From: Rhodospirillales bacterium
GTDB taxonomy: Bacteria > Pseudomonadota > Alphaproteobacteria > Rhodospirillales > Shumkoniaceae
Direction: 5' to 3'
NCBI GenBank assembly: GCA_028281785.1
Contig: JANQJG010000040.1
Coordinates: 1-48,702 of the forward strand
Length of the DNA: 48,702 bases
A program made the translations under genes and the position numbers. This document shows positions 35,042 through 43,592 of the stretch, piece after piece. Each line of letters opens with the position of its first letter. Position 1 is the stretch's first letter. The notes under the pieces are model-generated. The model had not been told where the DNA came from and did not search any database. It saw nothing but the letters and a program-made list of their open reading frames with translations.

Positions 35042-36154
35042 ATGAACTCGCTCGGTATCGACAAGGCACCGGAGGCGACCCGCGTGGTGGTCGCCATGTC
35101 CGGCGGCGTCGACAGCTCGGTGACCGCCGCGCTTCTGGCCGAACAGGGCTTCGACGTGGTCGGCATCACCATGCAGCTTTACGATCATGGCGAGGCGACG
35201 CGGCGGCCCGGGGCATGCTGCGCCGGCCAGGACATCCATGACGCGCGCCGGGTCGCCGAGGTGATCGGAATTCCCCACTACGTCCTCGACTATGAAAGCC
35301 GCTTCCGGGACTCCGTCATCGAGGACTTCGCCGAGACCTACCTCGCTGGGGAAACGCCGATCCCCTGCGTCCGCTGCAACCAGACGGTCAAATTCCTGGA
35401 CCTTCTGGGCACGGCCAGAGATCTGGGAGCCGACGCGCTGGCGACTGGACACTATGTCCGCCGCCGCCAGGGATCGGATGGCCCCAAACTCTGCCGGGCG
35501 GTCGATACGGGGCGCGACCAGAGCTATTTCCTGTTCGCGACCACGCGGAGCCAGCTTGACTTCCTCCGCTTTCCGCTGGGTGAGCTGGACAAGTCGGAAA
35601 CCCGGGCCTTGGCGCGCCGGTTCGCACTGCCGGTCGCGGCCAAGCCCGACAGTCAGGACATTTGCTTCGTGCCGGACGGGTCCTACGCCAGGGTCATCGA
35701 ACGGCTGCGCCCGGGGGCGCTCGAGCCGGGCGAGATCGCGGACCTGGACGGCAATGTCCTTGGCCGCCATGACGGGATCATCAACTTCACCGTCGGGCAG
35801 CGCCGCGGGATCGGGCTGGGCGGCGGCCCACCCCTTTACGTGATCCGGCTGGAGCCGGAGAGCCGTCGCGTCGTCGTCGGTCCACGTGACGCGCTCTATC
35901 AGAGCCGCCTGTGGATCAAGGACGTCAATTGGCTCGGAGAGGGCGACGGACCCCCGGAGGACGGGGTCAAGGCGAAGGTGAAGCTCCGTTCGACGCAGGA
36001 GCCTTTCCCGGCGACGGTCTATGGACGCACTGCCGGGCGAGGAGAGGTCGTTCTGGATGAACCGACGCGGGGCGTGGCACCGGGACAGGCCTGTGTGGTC
36101 TACCAAGGGGATCGGGTTCTCGGCGGCGGCTGGATCTTGCGGGAGGGCCACTAA
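35042..36154 (+). CDS. mnmA: tRNA 2-thiouridine(34) synthase MnmA
   Basis: The 370-residue enzyme puts sulfur on U34 of tRNA-Lys, -Glu and -Gln. The PP-loop SGGVDSS (20-26) activates the uridine with ATP. The catalytic pair is Cys112 (VRCNQTVKF) and Cys208 ([10 protein letters not shown]), matching E. coli Cys102 and Cys199. [13 protein letters not shown] and the C-terminal beta-barrel with [17 protein letters not shown] are family features. The start at 35042 is 22 bases after tenA, with GGAAG upstream. Confidence 0.97.
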   Translation: MNSLGIDKAPEATRVVVAMSGGVDSSVTAALLAEQGFDVVGITMQLYDHGEATRRPGACCAGQDIHDARRVAEVIGIPHYVLDYESRFRDSVIEDFAETYLAGETPIPCVRCNQTVKFLDLLGTARDLGADALATGHYVRRRQGSDGPKLCRAVDTGRDQSYFLFATTRSQLDFLRFPLGELDKSETRALARRFALPVAAKPDSQDICFVPDGSYARVIERLRPGALEPGEIADLDGNVLGRHDGIINFTVGQRRGIGLGGGPPLYVIRLEPESRRVVVGPRDALYQSRLWIKDVNWLGEGDGPPEDGVKAKVKLRSTQEPFPATVYGRTAGRGEVVLDEPTRGVAPGQACVVYQGDRVLGGGWILREGH

Positions 36155-36169
36155 GGCGGAAGATAGCCG

Positions 36170-36466
36170 CTAGCCACCGACCAGAACGACAAACAGCGCG
36201 CACACCCTCTTGCGGAACCAACGCCGGGGGAACGGGGTTGGCGGGTCCCGCAGGGGAGGGACGTTCGCAAGCAGAGCGCGTGCCTCATCGGCCATCGATC
36301 GAGGAACATGGACGCGAGCGCCGCCGAGCGCGAATAGCCGCGTCCAATGAACGCCCAGATAGTTTTCGTCTGGCAGGCTGGCATGGAGCCCGTGCGCGGA
36401 CAGAAAAGAACGAACCACTTGGGCCTCGGTGAGGTCCAGGTAGTGGTTCAGTACAACCAGCGACAT
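36170..36466 (-). CDS. DUF2007 domain protein
   Basis: The 98-residue protein starts MSLVVLNHYLDLTEAQVVRSFLSAHGL, the DUF2007 (putative signal-transducing) pattern in which two short beta-alpha units scan A(L/H)LPDEN and a VxVP strand (ARVHVPRSMADEARALL). The C-terminus has a basic RRWFRKR patch followed by a short hydrophobic VCALFVVLVGG that might anchor it to the membrane. It converges with mnmA. The family has no established function; sequence supports only a small regulatory or chaperone-like role. Confidence 0.8.
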   Translation of the reverse strand: MSLVVLNHYLDLTEAQVVRSFLSAHGLHASLPDENYLGVHWTRLFALGGARVHVPRSMADEARALLANVPPLRDPPTPFPRRWFRKRVCALFVVLVGG

Positions 36467-36606
36467 TTCGTCGTTCCCATCCCTCGTTCGAAAGGGGCAG
36501 CATTCCGTCGGAACATTTTCGCGAAAATTATACAGAGAATAATCTTAATAGGTGTATTCGGCAAGCTCAGCGTGTTCCCGGGCCCGAACAGAGTCGGTCG
36601 GCCGCA

Positions 36607-37386
36607 TCAGTCCTTTCGCCGCCGGTTGTCCTGGAACGCATCGCTGAACGCGCCGGCGAGAATGCCGGCGGGCATGGCGATGAGGCCGATGGCCGCAAGC
36701 GCGGTAATCCCTGCGAGGACTCGTCCGAGGACCGTCACCGGATAGACGTCGCCATAGCCGACGGTGGTGAGCGTCGCGACGCTCCACCAGAGGGCCCGGG
36801 GAATACTGCCGAAGGCGTCGGGCTGCGCGTGGCCTTCGACCAGATAGAGGGCGGTGGCGGCGAAGATGAGCACGGCCATGGCGACCGAAAAGCTCAGAGT
36901 CAGCTCGTAGCTGCGACGGCGAACGCAGCGGATCAGCAGGCGCGCAGCCTCCGAGAACTCGCCGAGCCGAGCCAAAGCGAGGATTCGCATCAAACGGAGC
37001 AGCCGAAGGATGAAGGCGTCGTCGGCTCCCAAGGTCAGGTAGAAGGGAATGACGGCGAGCAGGTCGATGATCGCCGGCAGGCTGAGGGCATAGCGTAAGC
37101 GCCCGCGAAGGCCTTGGTACCTTGTCTCCTCGCCCGCGATCCAAAGGCGCGCCAGGTACTCGATGGTAAAGACCACCGCAAAAACCAGATTCAACGCATG
37201 AAAGGCCTTCGCGATGCGGGGGTCGGCCATGATCCGGGGTTCAGTCTCGAGTATTGCCACGATGACCGCGATGGCAATGAGAGCGACGACCACGGTGTTG
37301 CAGGGGGACAGCCCGTGCCCGCGCCAACCCTTGACCGAGAGCTGGCGGTACGTCCGGGCGCGAAACATCCGTTGTCGTTCATTCAT
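36607..37386 (-). CDS. Voltage-gated potassium channel-type ion transporter
   Basis: The 259-residue protein is a six-helix Kv-like channel subunit. The selectivity filter TTVGYGD is at 207-213 and the voltage-sensor S4 with regularly spaced arginines (ILRLLRLMRILALARL, 126-141) is intact. S1 is near residues 31-46, S5 near 162-183 and S6 after the filter. The start at 37386 has GGAGGG six bases upstream on the minus strand; the frame open to 37599 is extraneous. It is expected to pass K+ on membrane depolarisation. It is divergent from azlC. Confidence 0.94.
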   Translation of the reverse strand: MNERQRMFRARTYRQLSVKGWRGHGLSPCNTVVVALIAIAVIVAILETEPRIMADPRIAKAFHALNLVFAVVFTIEYLARLWIAGEETRYQGLRGRLRYALSLPAIIDLLAVIPFYLTLGADDAFILRLLRLMRILALARLGEFSEAARLLIRCVRRRSYELTLSFSVAMAVLIFAATALYLVEGHAQPDAFGSIPRALWWSVATLTTVGYGDVYPVTVLGRVLAGITALAAIGLIAMPAGILAGAFSDAFQDNRRRKD

Positions 37387-37543
37387 GGCTCGCCCTCCGG
37401 CAGCAGAATAGGGGGCCGGGCGGCTCGGGGCCAGATCGGTCTCGAGACAACGGGGATCACGAGACCGATCCGGCCTTTCGGGAACGCCAACCTGCCGGTA
37501 GTATCCGTGCCGCTCGATCGACCTCCATACTGGGAGCACTGTC

Positions 37544-38233
37544 TTGCGGCCGTCGCGACCGCTTTTCTTCCACGCCTTGAAGGCGACCCTGCCGGTCATC
37601 GTGGGCTATGTACCGCTGGGATTCGCCTTTGGGCTGCTGTTCGCAGAGCTCGGCCATCACTGGGCCTGGGCGATGGCGATGAGCCTAGCCGTCTATGCCG
37701 GCGCGGCACAGTTTCTCGCGGTGGGCCTGCTGGCCGCCGGGGCCGGGCTGGTGGACATCGGTATCGCGACGCTGATCCTCAACGCCCGACACGCCTTTTT
37801 CGGTGTCAGCCTGCTGGAACGCTGGCGGACCCACCCCATCAAAAAGGCCTTTTTGATATTCTGGCTGACCGACGAGACATATGCCGTCATCACCAGCCTG
37901 AAGGCGCCCGAGGGGACGCGGGAGACGGACTTTCACCTTTGGGTCGCCGGCCTGAACTATGCCGCCTGGAACACCGGTACTGTGGCCGGCGCGATCACCG
38001 GCCAAGCCCTTGCCTTCGACACCACGGGGATGGACTTCGCGCTCACGGCGCTTTTCGCGGTCCTGCTGGTCGAGCAGATCCGCGAGGTTCGGCAACCCTT
38101 TCCCTTCCTTCTGGCGCTTGCGGCCGGGCTGGCCACGCTGGCCCTGTTTGGGGCGGAGCATATGCTTCTGATTTCGATCGGGCTCAGTCTCTATCTGCTG
38201 ATGCTGACCGGACGTCGGCGGGCGTGGCGGTGA
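37544..38233 (+). CDS. azlC: AzlC family branched-chain amino acid exporter, large subunit
   Basis: The 229-residue membrane protein has the AzlC motifs LPVIVGYVPLGFAFGLL (first helix) and AGAAQFLAVGLLAAG, followed by NARHAFFGVSLLERW, where the conserved Asn-x-Arg-H lies. AzlC and AzlD together export branched-chain amino acids and analogues such as azaleucine. TTG 37544 is the start, with GGGAG eight bases upstream. The stop overlaps the GTG of azlD in GTGA. Confidence 0.93.
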   Translation: MRPSRPLFFHALKATLPVIVGYVPLGFAFGLLFAELGHHWAWAMAMSLAVYAGAAQFLAVGLLAAGAGLVDIGIATLILNARHAFFGVSLLERWRTHPIKKAFLIFWLTDETYAVITSLKAPEGTRETDFHLWVAGLNYAAWNTGTVAGAITGQALAFDTTGMDFALTALFAVLLVEQIREVRQPFPFLLALAAGLATLALFGAEHMLLISIGLSLYLLMLTGRRRAWR

Positions 38234-38556
38234 GCGGCTCCCTGACGGCGGTGATCCTCGTGATGGCGGCGGCGACCGTGTTGAGCCGGGTGGCGCCCTT
38301 CCTCTTCCTCGGGCGACATGCGGAGCGGCCCTGGGTCCGATATCTCGGCCGCGGAGTTCCGCCGGTGATCGTGACGCTGCTCGTGATCTATTGCCTGCGC
38401 GGGGTGCGAATCGACGCCTGGCCCTATGGTCTTCCAGAGCTCGGCGCCCTGGTCGTGACCGTCGGGCTGCATCTGGCCTGGGGCAACGCGCTGATCAGCA
38501 TCGCCGCGGGCACGGGGCTTTACATGTTCCTTCAGCAAAGCGGCGTGTTGTCTTAG
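38230..38556 (+). CDS. azlD: AzlD family small subunit of branched-chain amino acid exporter
   Basis: The 108-residue product has four short hydrophobic segments, typical for AzlD. ATVLSRVAPFLFLGRH near the N-terminus (R-x-x-P-F/L-x-x-x-G) and VPPVIVTLLVIYCLR match the family, as does the LVVTVGLHLAWGNALIS helix. The GTG start at 38230 overlaps the azlC stop by four bases, so translation is coupled. Its stop overlaps by four bases the convergent stop of the EamA-type permease gene. Confidence 0.9.
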   Translation: MSGSLTAVILVMAAATVLSRVAPFLFLGRHAERPWVRYLGRGVPPVIVTLLVIYCLRGVRIDAWPYGLPELGALVVTVGLHLAWGNALISIAAGTGLYMFLQQSGVLS

Positions 38557-39443
38557 CCCTCGGGTCGGTGCTTTGCCATCCGTTCGCGCCAGAGGATGTA
38601 GAGGCCGCTCCCGATCACGATGCCCGATCCCGTAACGATGAAGAGGTCGGGCAGGTCGCCGAACAGCACCAGACCATAGAATACGGCCCAGACGATCTGA
38701 GAGTATTGGAAGGGCGCGACCACCGGCGCCGGCGCCCGGGCGAAGGCTTCGATCAGGAAGATATGGGCCAAGCCCACAAAGACCCCGACGAAGAGCATCC
38801 CTCCCCAATGGGGCAGCGGCATCGGCTGAAAAACCTCGGGGACGATCACCACTGAGATCGCCAAGCTTACGACGATCTTGGTGAGCATCAGCGACACCAG
38901 CATGGCGCTTGCCGATTCCCTGTGGCCGATCCGCCGCGTTAGAAGCATCGACAGCGCGAAGAAGACGGCGGAACCGGCGGCGCCCAGATAGCCGATGTCG
39001 AGCGGCACCCAGCCTGGTCTTAGGACGACGAGCACACCGCAGAAGCCAACGGCGACCGCCGCCCATCGGTGCCTGCCGACAGGTTCGCGGAGGAGGGGGG
39101 CTGACAAGGCGGTGACGATCAGCGGCGCGGCGAAGATCAAGGTGTAGACATTGGCGATCGGCAGCCGGCTGAAGGCGTAGTACGCGCAGAGGCTCTCGAT
39201 CGTCAGGAAGACCGTGCGCAGAAGGACGGTCCCGGGATGGCGAGGCCTTAGGGACCGCAAACCGCCCGCGCGCCAAACCAGATACGAGATGGGAATAAGA
39301 GCGAAGACGGACGTGAGGAAGGTGATCTGAAAGATGGAATAGCTGTCGGTGAGCCATTTGACGGCGGCATCGGCGGTCGAGTAGCTGGCGAAGGTGAGGA
39401 GCGCGAACAGAATTCCGCGCCCCATCTGGGTCGGCGCCATCAA
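38553..39443 (-). CDS. DMT superfamily permease (EamA type)
   Basis: The 296-residue protein has ten transmembrane helices as two EamA repeats. The N-terminal repeat starts FALLTFASYSTADAAVKWLTDSY and the second at about residue 150 (LGAAGSAVFFALSMLLTRRI). ESLCAYYAFSRLPIANVYTLIFAAPLIVT is the recognisable paired motif. Members export amino acids, purines, quaternary ammonium compounds and others; the substrate here is unknown. The start at 39443 has only weak ribosome-site support. The 167 bases upstream of it contain a terminator for the next gene. Confidence 0.92.
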   Translation of the reverse strand: MMAPTQMGRGILFALLTFASYSTADAAVKWLTDSYSIFQITFLTSVFALIPISYLVWRAGGLRSLRPRHPGTVLLRTVFLTIESLCAYYAFSRLPIANVYTLIFAAPLIVTALSAPLLREPVGRHRWAAVAVGFCGVLVVLRPGWVPLDIGYLGAAGSAVFFALSMLLTRRIGHRESASAMLVSLMLTKIVVSLAISVVIVPEVFQPMPLPHWGGMLFVGVFVGLAHIFLIEAFARAPAPVVAPFQYSQIVWAVFYGLVLFGDLPDLFIVTGSGIVIGSGLYILWRERMAKHRPEG

Positions 39444-39570
39444 GTCAAGCCGCCCGAGTGGGAGGACTCTGCGTCAAAAGCCGTGCCCATGCTTGGATGC
39501 ACAGCGCTGTACGCCACGCCGACCAACTCCCTTGCCGCCCATGCGGGACCAAGCTATCAGAACGTAATGG

Positions 39571-39598
39571 AAAAAAGGAAGCGCGGGGAACCCCGCGC
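39571..39598 (-). terminator. Strong rho-independent terminator of the 65-residue small gene
   Basis: GCGCGGGG (39581-39588) and CCCCGCGC (39591-39598) form an 8-bp perfect stem. On the minus strand it is followed by TTCC and then six T (39576-39571). It begins 13 bases after the stop at 39611. Such a clear terminator supports transcription of the small gene. Confidence 0.8.
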
Positions 39599-39610
39599 CA
39601 GGAACAACCG

Positions 39611-39808
39611 TCAGGCCGCGCGTTGTTGCGGCAAGACACCCACCATTCGTTCAACCTCGGTCAGGACCATGAGGGCCAGTCCGAGCGATGGCTGGTCACC
39701 CACGCGCGACATCCTCTCGGCGCGTTCGGTAGCGATTGTCAGAGCCAACCTCCCATGGTGCTTTACCAGCTCCTGGGCGGCAAGCCGAACCTCGGCCTCC
39801 GTATACAT
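39611..39808 (-). CDS. Small conserved-type hypothetical protein (65 aa)
   Basis: The product MYTEAEVRLAAQELVKHHG is followed by helical and charged sequence (IATERAERMSRVGDQPSLGLALMVLTEVERMVG). Two to three amphipathic helices are predicted. The pattern is like small alphaproteobacterial proteins of unknown function, with an acidic-helix start, an Ala/Arg-rich middle and a leucine-rich end. It has GGAG eight bases upstream of ATG 39808 and an excellent terminator downstream, both arguing for a real gene. Function unknown. Confidence 0.7.
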   Translation of the reverse strand: MYTEAEVRLAAQELVKHHGRLALTIATERAERMSRVGDQPSLGLALMVLTEVERMVGVLPQQRAA

Positions 39809-40132
39809 GCTTCATACTCCGAGCAGGTCTGCTATTTTTTTCCACCCAACGATAAAAGGTGGTGTTTTTTGGCCATTTGGGCAAATGGAATTAGTAGGAA
39901 AATAAGTGCTTTCTATCGCCTATAAAGGCACAAATTCCGATAAAATGCTGCAGAAATGTTATTGACACGCGGATTTACGTCCGAGTGATGGTTGAATAAG
40001 ATATATATTCCTATTAATAGGAATTAATAGACGAAACCCAACTCTGGGGTGAAGGCCAGGGTATGGAGTTTGCGTGAAGTACTCCGGCCTGTCTCGCGGC
40101 GATATCGGGATCCGGTACGGCCGAGGATCGGA
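39809..40132. other. 324-bp AT-rich intergenic segment rich in palindromes
   Basis: No gene was found. Notable are CCATTTG-GG-CAAATGG (39873-39888), the 18-bp perfect palindrome ATTCCTATTAATAGGAAT (40007-40024) and the stem CCACC/GGTGG at 39842-39862 followed on the plus strand by TTTTTT. TTGACA occurs at 39962-39967 without a good -10. The base composition is very different from the rest of the window, as in horizontally acquired DNA or H-NS-like silencing targets. Confidence 0.5.
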
Positions 40133-41665
40133 TTAGGCGGCGTCAATCAAGTGCGAAGATACGCCGTCGACTTCAAGGGAATAGCGATGGTAGGCGCCGT
40201 TTTGGCCCGAGCCCCGGCCGAAATAACTCCAGGACGGAAAGTTGAAATCGGCCGTCAATGAGGTAGGGAGCAGCAACGAGGCCTCCAGAAAGCTTTCGAG
40301 ATTGGTAACGCCGTAGATGTTGATCTCATGGCTCCAGTCCGCGAGCCGCAGGAAAATCTCGCGGCTTCCCGGGGTGTTCCAGCCCAGGGAAAAGCGGTTC
40401 ATTCCCCAATCCTCAAGCATCGATAAGATTTCCTGGGCTCTCTCTGGCGCCACGGGAATTAGAGGTGCGAGAAAATCGATCGGGCATTGGATAACGGCAT
40501 CCGGGCGCGATCGTCGGATGGCTCGGCACCCAGCCTCGGACAACACCTCGATATTACCGTTGAACCAAAGCCTCTGATCTTCCATCTCATTGAGCGCAAG
40601 AAGCTCGAGCACCTCTTCGATAAGCCTTCCTCCCTCCTTGAGATCAAGTTTGATTGATTTGTCGACGCGATCCGCTGCCATGACGAATCGCTCCAGCGTG
40701 AGCAGACCGTCATGGTCGATCCCCGACGTTTCCTCGAAGGGGTCATGGCGAAGTACAATACGGTCCAGCGGATCATATCTCACGTCGATCTCGCCCCAGC
40801 GCACCGAGGAGCTCAGAAACTGACGCAGGTTGGGCTCGTCATTGACGCCGTGCCATGCGAGCTGAACCCGCTTGGGTAGATCGGCCTCGGACATCAAGCC
40901 TGTGAGATCATAGGTCTGTCCGCTGATGGTACGCGAGATGTCGGCGGGTTGGTTCAGGCGTGCGGTGTCGGCGTGGAGGAAAAGGATATCCCCTCCGTCA
41001 TCCGTTTCGATCATCGCCTCAAGATTGCTTGGCTCGTTGTCGACGACGGCGAAGATCCGATAGCCCTTTTTCCGGAACCTTCCTAGCGCCTCTGCCTTTG
41101 TCTCGGCCACCCGAACATTCCAGCCATGGGGGTTCATGTGCAAAAGATCGGCGTCGAAGGCGACACGATGTGGCCGGCCGAAGATGTCGAGCGATCGCAG
41201 CGTGTGTTCTCTAAGCTCCTCTGGCCGTCCGGTGTTGAGCGCGATTTCGGTCGATGGCTGCAGCTGAAACCAGCGGATGACGTTCATTGCCCCTGGATAG
41301 GCGCGGCAGGAGCCTCGGCCTGAGTCCACTTCCCACCGCCGGCGGTTGTACCACTCCAGGATACGGCCGCGTTCAAGCGAGGCGAGGTCAAGGGAGAGAA
41401 GAAACTCCTCGACCCGGTTCTCATGCACCGTGATCGATGTCGGATCAAGGCCTCGAAAATGACGGGTGCCATACTGGCGATCATAAGCGAATAGGAGCTC
41501 CCCAACCATTTGTCGCAGGTCAATGATCGTGCCGTCGATATCGAAAACGATCAGGAGACGGTCATTCGGATATCTAATTCGAGTGCTCTTGTAGTGTTGC
41601 GCAAGACAACGCATCCAATCCGCCTCAAGATCGGTTGCAAGAGCAGATGTGAATGCAAGAGACAT
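40133..41665 (-). CDS. HAD hydrolase fused to FAM151/menorin-like (GDPD-type) domain
   Basis: The 510-residue protein has two parts. Residues 35-235 are a HAD-superfamily hydrolase: nucleophile Asp42 and acid Asp44 in DIDGT, motif II Thr145 (LNTGRPEE), a Lys-rich segment around 190-200 and motif IV Asp209 (VVDNEP). Residues 266-510 resemble the FAM151/menorin (DUF2181) TIM-barrel related to glycerophosphodiester phosphodiesterases: WHGVND (His272), EIDVRYDP (Glu292, Asp294), LRHDP (His307) and IKLDLK (Asp341), with LWFNGNIE and TADFNFP later. I know of no described HAD-FAM151 fusion; the second assignment is from motif spacing only. No signal peptide. AT-rich DNA on both sides suggests transfer. 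Confidence 0.72.
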   Translation of the reverse strand: MSLAFTSALATDLEADWMRCLAQHYKSTRIRYPNDRLLIVFDIDGTIIDLRQMVGELLFAYDRQYGTRHFRGLDPTSITVHENRVEEFLLSLDLASLERGRILEWYNRRRWEVDSGRGSCRAYPGAMNVIRWFQLQPSTEIALNTGRPEELREHTLRSLDIFGRPHRVAFDADLLHMNPHGWNVRVAETKAEALGRFRKKGYRIFAVVDNEPSNLEAMIETDDGGDILFLHADTARLNQPADISRTISGQTYDLTGLMSEADLPKRVQLAWHGVNDEPNLRQFLSSSVRWGEIDVRYDPLDRIVLRHDPFEETSGIDHDGLLTLERFVMAADRVDKSIKLDLKEGGRLIEEVLELLALNEMEDQRLWFNGNIEVLSEAGCRAIRRSRPDAVIQCPIDFLAPLIPVAPERAQEILSMLEDWGMNRFSLGWNTPGSREIFLRLADWSHEINIYGVTNLESFLEASLLLPTSLTADFNFPSWSYFGRGSGQNGAYHRYSLEVDGVSSHLIDAA

Positions 41666-41814
41666 ATTGGTTGATAAAAATCTAAAGATAAGCCTTACAG
41701 ATTTATAATATATTCGATATGATATGGAATGTATTGTGAAAATATTATGAAAAATATTTATTGTATATGACGATTCGGGTAACCTATTTTCTATTATAAA
41801 AAATTAATAAGTCT
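41666..41814 (-). promoter_or_regulatory. Very AT-rich 149-bp region upstream of the HAD-fusion gene
   Basis: This gap is mostly A and T, with AATATT inverted repeats (around 41735-41765) and TATTATAA-like -10 elements on the minus strand. It separates the GT4 gene stop (41815) from the HAD-fusion start (41665), so it probably holds the latter's promoter. The composition resembles xenogeneic-silencer targets. Confidence 0.45.
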
Positions 41815-43089
41815 TCATTTCGGTGCTGGGCGGGTGAGAGGGGCGTGTGTCGGCTCAGCGCTTATGACCTTTGGCGTGCCAGATGAGGTTTGCCGAGACG
41901 CCCGGCTCGCGACCTCGCGGTAGACTTTTTCATAGCTCAGCGCGAGACGCTCCGGCGAGAAACGGCGTGCGGTTTCGAGACAGGGTGTCCGCAAGTTGGA
42001 TAGGGAGACCGTTCCGTCAACGAGGCTTCGCAGGCGGTCCCTCAGATCCTGCGGGTCGTCAGGATCAAAAAGAAAGCCGTTGACGCCGTCACGAATCATT
42101 TCGGTTGCGCCGCCCCGGCGGGAGGCAAGAGGTGGAACACCCGAAGACAGTGAGTCGAGGATGGTGCGGGACTGAGGCTCGTGCCACAGCGAGGGAACAA
42201 CGATGCAGTCGGATCGAGCCAGCACCTTCTCCGGTTCGGTCGGTCCCAGCCACTCGATGCTGGGATGGAAATAGGTTCGCTCCAACTCTGCGTAGTCCTC
42301 TTCGCTTCCGTCCCCACCAATGATCAAGCGCCATCGGCTGGATCTTAGGTCGATCAGCGATTGGAGAAGAACCTCGATCCCGCTCCTCGGCAGAAGGCGG
42401 CCGAGGAATCCGAAAGTCGTAGGTGCCCTGTGATAGCTGGGCTCGCGGCGCCGGGGTCGCAGATGCGTCGCATAGGGGATCGTTTGCCAACTCAAGGCAT
42501 TCGGAAAGTATCCGCGCCGTGAATGGAAATCGAGGATGAACTGGCTCGTGCCGGCGACAGCATCCACGTATCGCGAGAGCAACTGATACCAAGCGGCGAT
42601 CGGGGCGCAACGGACGCATGAAAGCCGGCAGATATGGCCGGCTCGAAAGCGCGAGGCATATGGGCAGGTAAGGTGATAGTCCTGGACAGTGTGGACAATC
42701 GGTACACCACGGGCCTTGAGCTTGCGCCAAAGCAGGGCGCCGAGTCCGCGCAGATCAAAAGTGTGAACAAGATCTGGTGATACCGAGTGAAGGACGCTCA
42801 AGATACGATTGGCCGTGGAAAGGTCGGTCGCGTCCTTCAGATGCGACAGGAGCTGCAGCCATCCCTGTCGTTCATGTGTATCGGCAGACCCCCAGCGGCC
42901 TCGCGACCGCAGATAGTGGACGTTGATACCATCGACCCGACGGACCATGGCATCCGCATGCTGGGTCAGGCTGACGACGACGGGTTCATGCCCCCTTGCC
43001 GCTAAGGCGTCGACAAGGATCTTGAGCGAACGGTCGGCACCCCGACGCTCCTGGGGAGTATATCTTCCTGAAACGATCGCGATCTTCAC
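41815..43089 (-). CDS. GT4-type glycosyltransferase
   Basis: The 424-residue product is a GT-B fold glycosyltransferase with the group 1 C-terminal domain. The N-terminal domain begins MKIAIVSGRYTPQERRGADR, and SPDLVHTFDLRGLGALLWRKLK and VHTVQDYHLTCPY are the usual acceptor-side motifs. RLSCVRC, a Cys-containing loop, is shared with many polysaccharide-assembly GT4 enzymes. The donor-side motif reads E-P-Q-S-R-T-I-L-D instead of E-x7-E, a conservative change to Asp. RRGGATEMI follows as expected. Likely a cell-surface polysaccharide enzyme (inference). It is the upstream neighbour of the HAD-fusion gene, 149 bases apart. Confidence 0.88.
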   Translation of the reverse strand: MKIAIVSGRYTPQERRGADRSLKILVDALAARGHEPVVVSLTQHADAMVRRVDGINVHYLRSRGRWGSADTHERQGWLQLLSHLKDATDLSTANRILSVLHSVSPDLVHTFDLRGLGALLWRKLKARGVPIVHTVQDYHLTCPYASRFRAGHICRLSCVRCAPIAAWYQLLSRYVDAVAGTSQFILDFHSRRGYFPNALSWQTIPYATHLRPRRREPSYHRAPTTFGFLGRLLPRSGIEVLLQSLIDLRSSRWRLIIGGDGSEEDYAELERTYFHPSIEWLGPTEPEKVLARSDCIVVPSLWHEPQSRTILDSLSSGVPPLASRRGGATEMIRDGVNGFLFDPDDPQDLRDRLRSLVDGTVSLSNLRTPCLETARRFSPERLALSYEKVYREVASRASRQTSSGTPKVISAEPTHAPLTRPAPK

Positions 43090-43592
43090 GGACGTTGGGC
43101 TCCAAAAGCCGTTCCTTGGTCCAGACGAAACATGTTCCCCGCGTCAAGCACCGCACGCGGGGTTCCCCCGATCCAATTCTACCGCCCCTGGGAACGTCCA
43201 GATGGTTGCCCAAATTTAGCCGGGTAACCATCAGCGGAAAGCACTTCTATATCCGGTGCGACCAAATAATCCTTCAGTCGAACCTGACTTAGGAACTTTT
43301 CTCTAGTTTATTTTTTCTTCTAAGTGACCAAATCTATGTGGTCACGTGTTGTTTGTTGGTGAAGTTTCTGTGAAGGTTTGGTGACATTCCTTGCCATCCG
43401 TATCGATCTGGTCCGCAATCGAGTGTCCGGAAAGTGAACGCTGCCCAAATAAACGGGCCGCCCAACTCCCCATTTCGCATAGTGGTGATTAAACAGAACT
43501 ACTTTGGGAAAAGCGGCGCGTTTCTTTGTTCACCGAGAACCAATGTGTGTCGAAGAGGAGAGGGTAATCGCCTTCCGCGCGTCGTTTTCAGG
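43090..43592. other. 503-bp intergenic stretch with hairpin
   Basis: No convincing gene. A perfect inverted repeat GTGACCA (43324-43330) and TGGTCAC (43339-43345) with an 8-base loop lies in an AT-rich tract that also has TTTATTTTTTCTTCT just before it. This could be a terminator for a plus-strand transcript or an operator for the GT4 gene. The rest is unstructured, with reading frames that are shadows of the ABC exporter. Confidence 0.4.

Noticed and set aside
37114..38556. 480-residue reading ending with AzlD
   Set aside because: Only the last 108 residues (from GTG 38230) have AzlD features; the rest is antisense to the channel gene or out of frame with azlC.
38191..39357. 388-residue minus-strand frame in the AzlD/EamA area
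   Set aside because: It crosses azlD and the EamA gene in a wrong frame and shows no membrane pattern.
40049..40261. 70-residue plus-strand frame near the AT-rich island
   Set aside because: It overlaps the 3' end of the HAD-fusion gene antisense, has no ribosome site and no motif.
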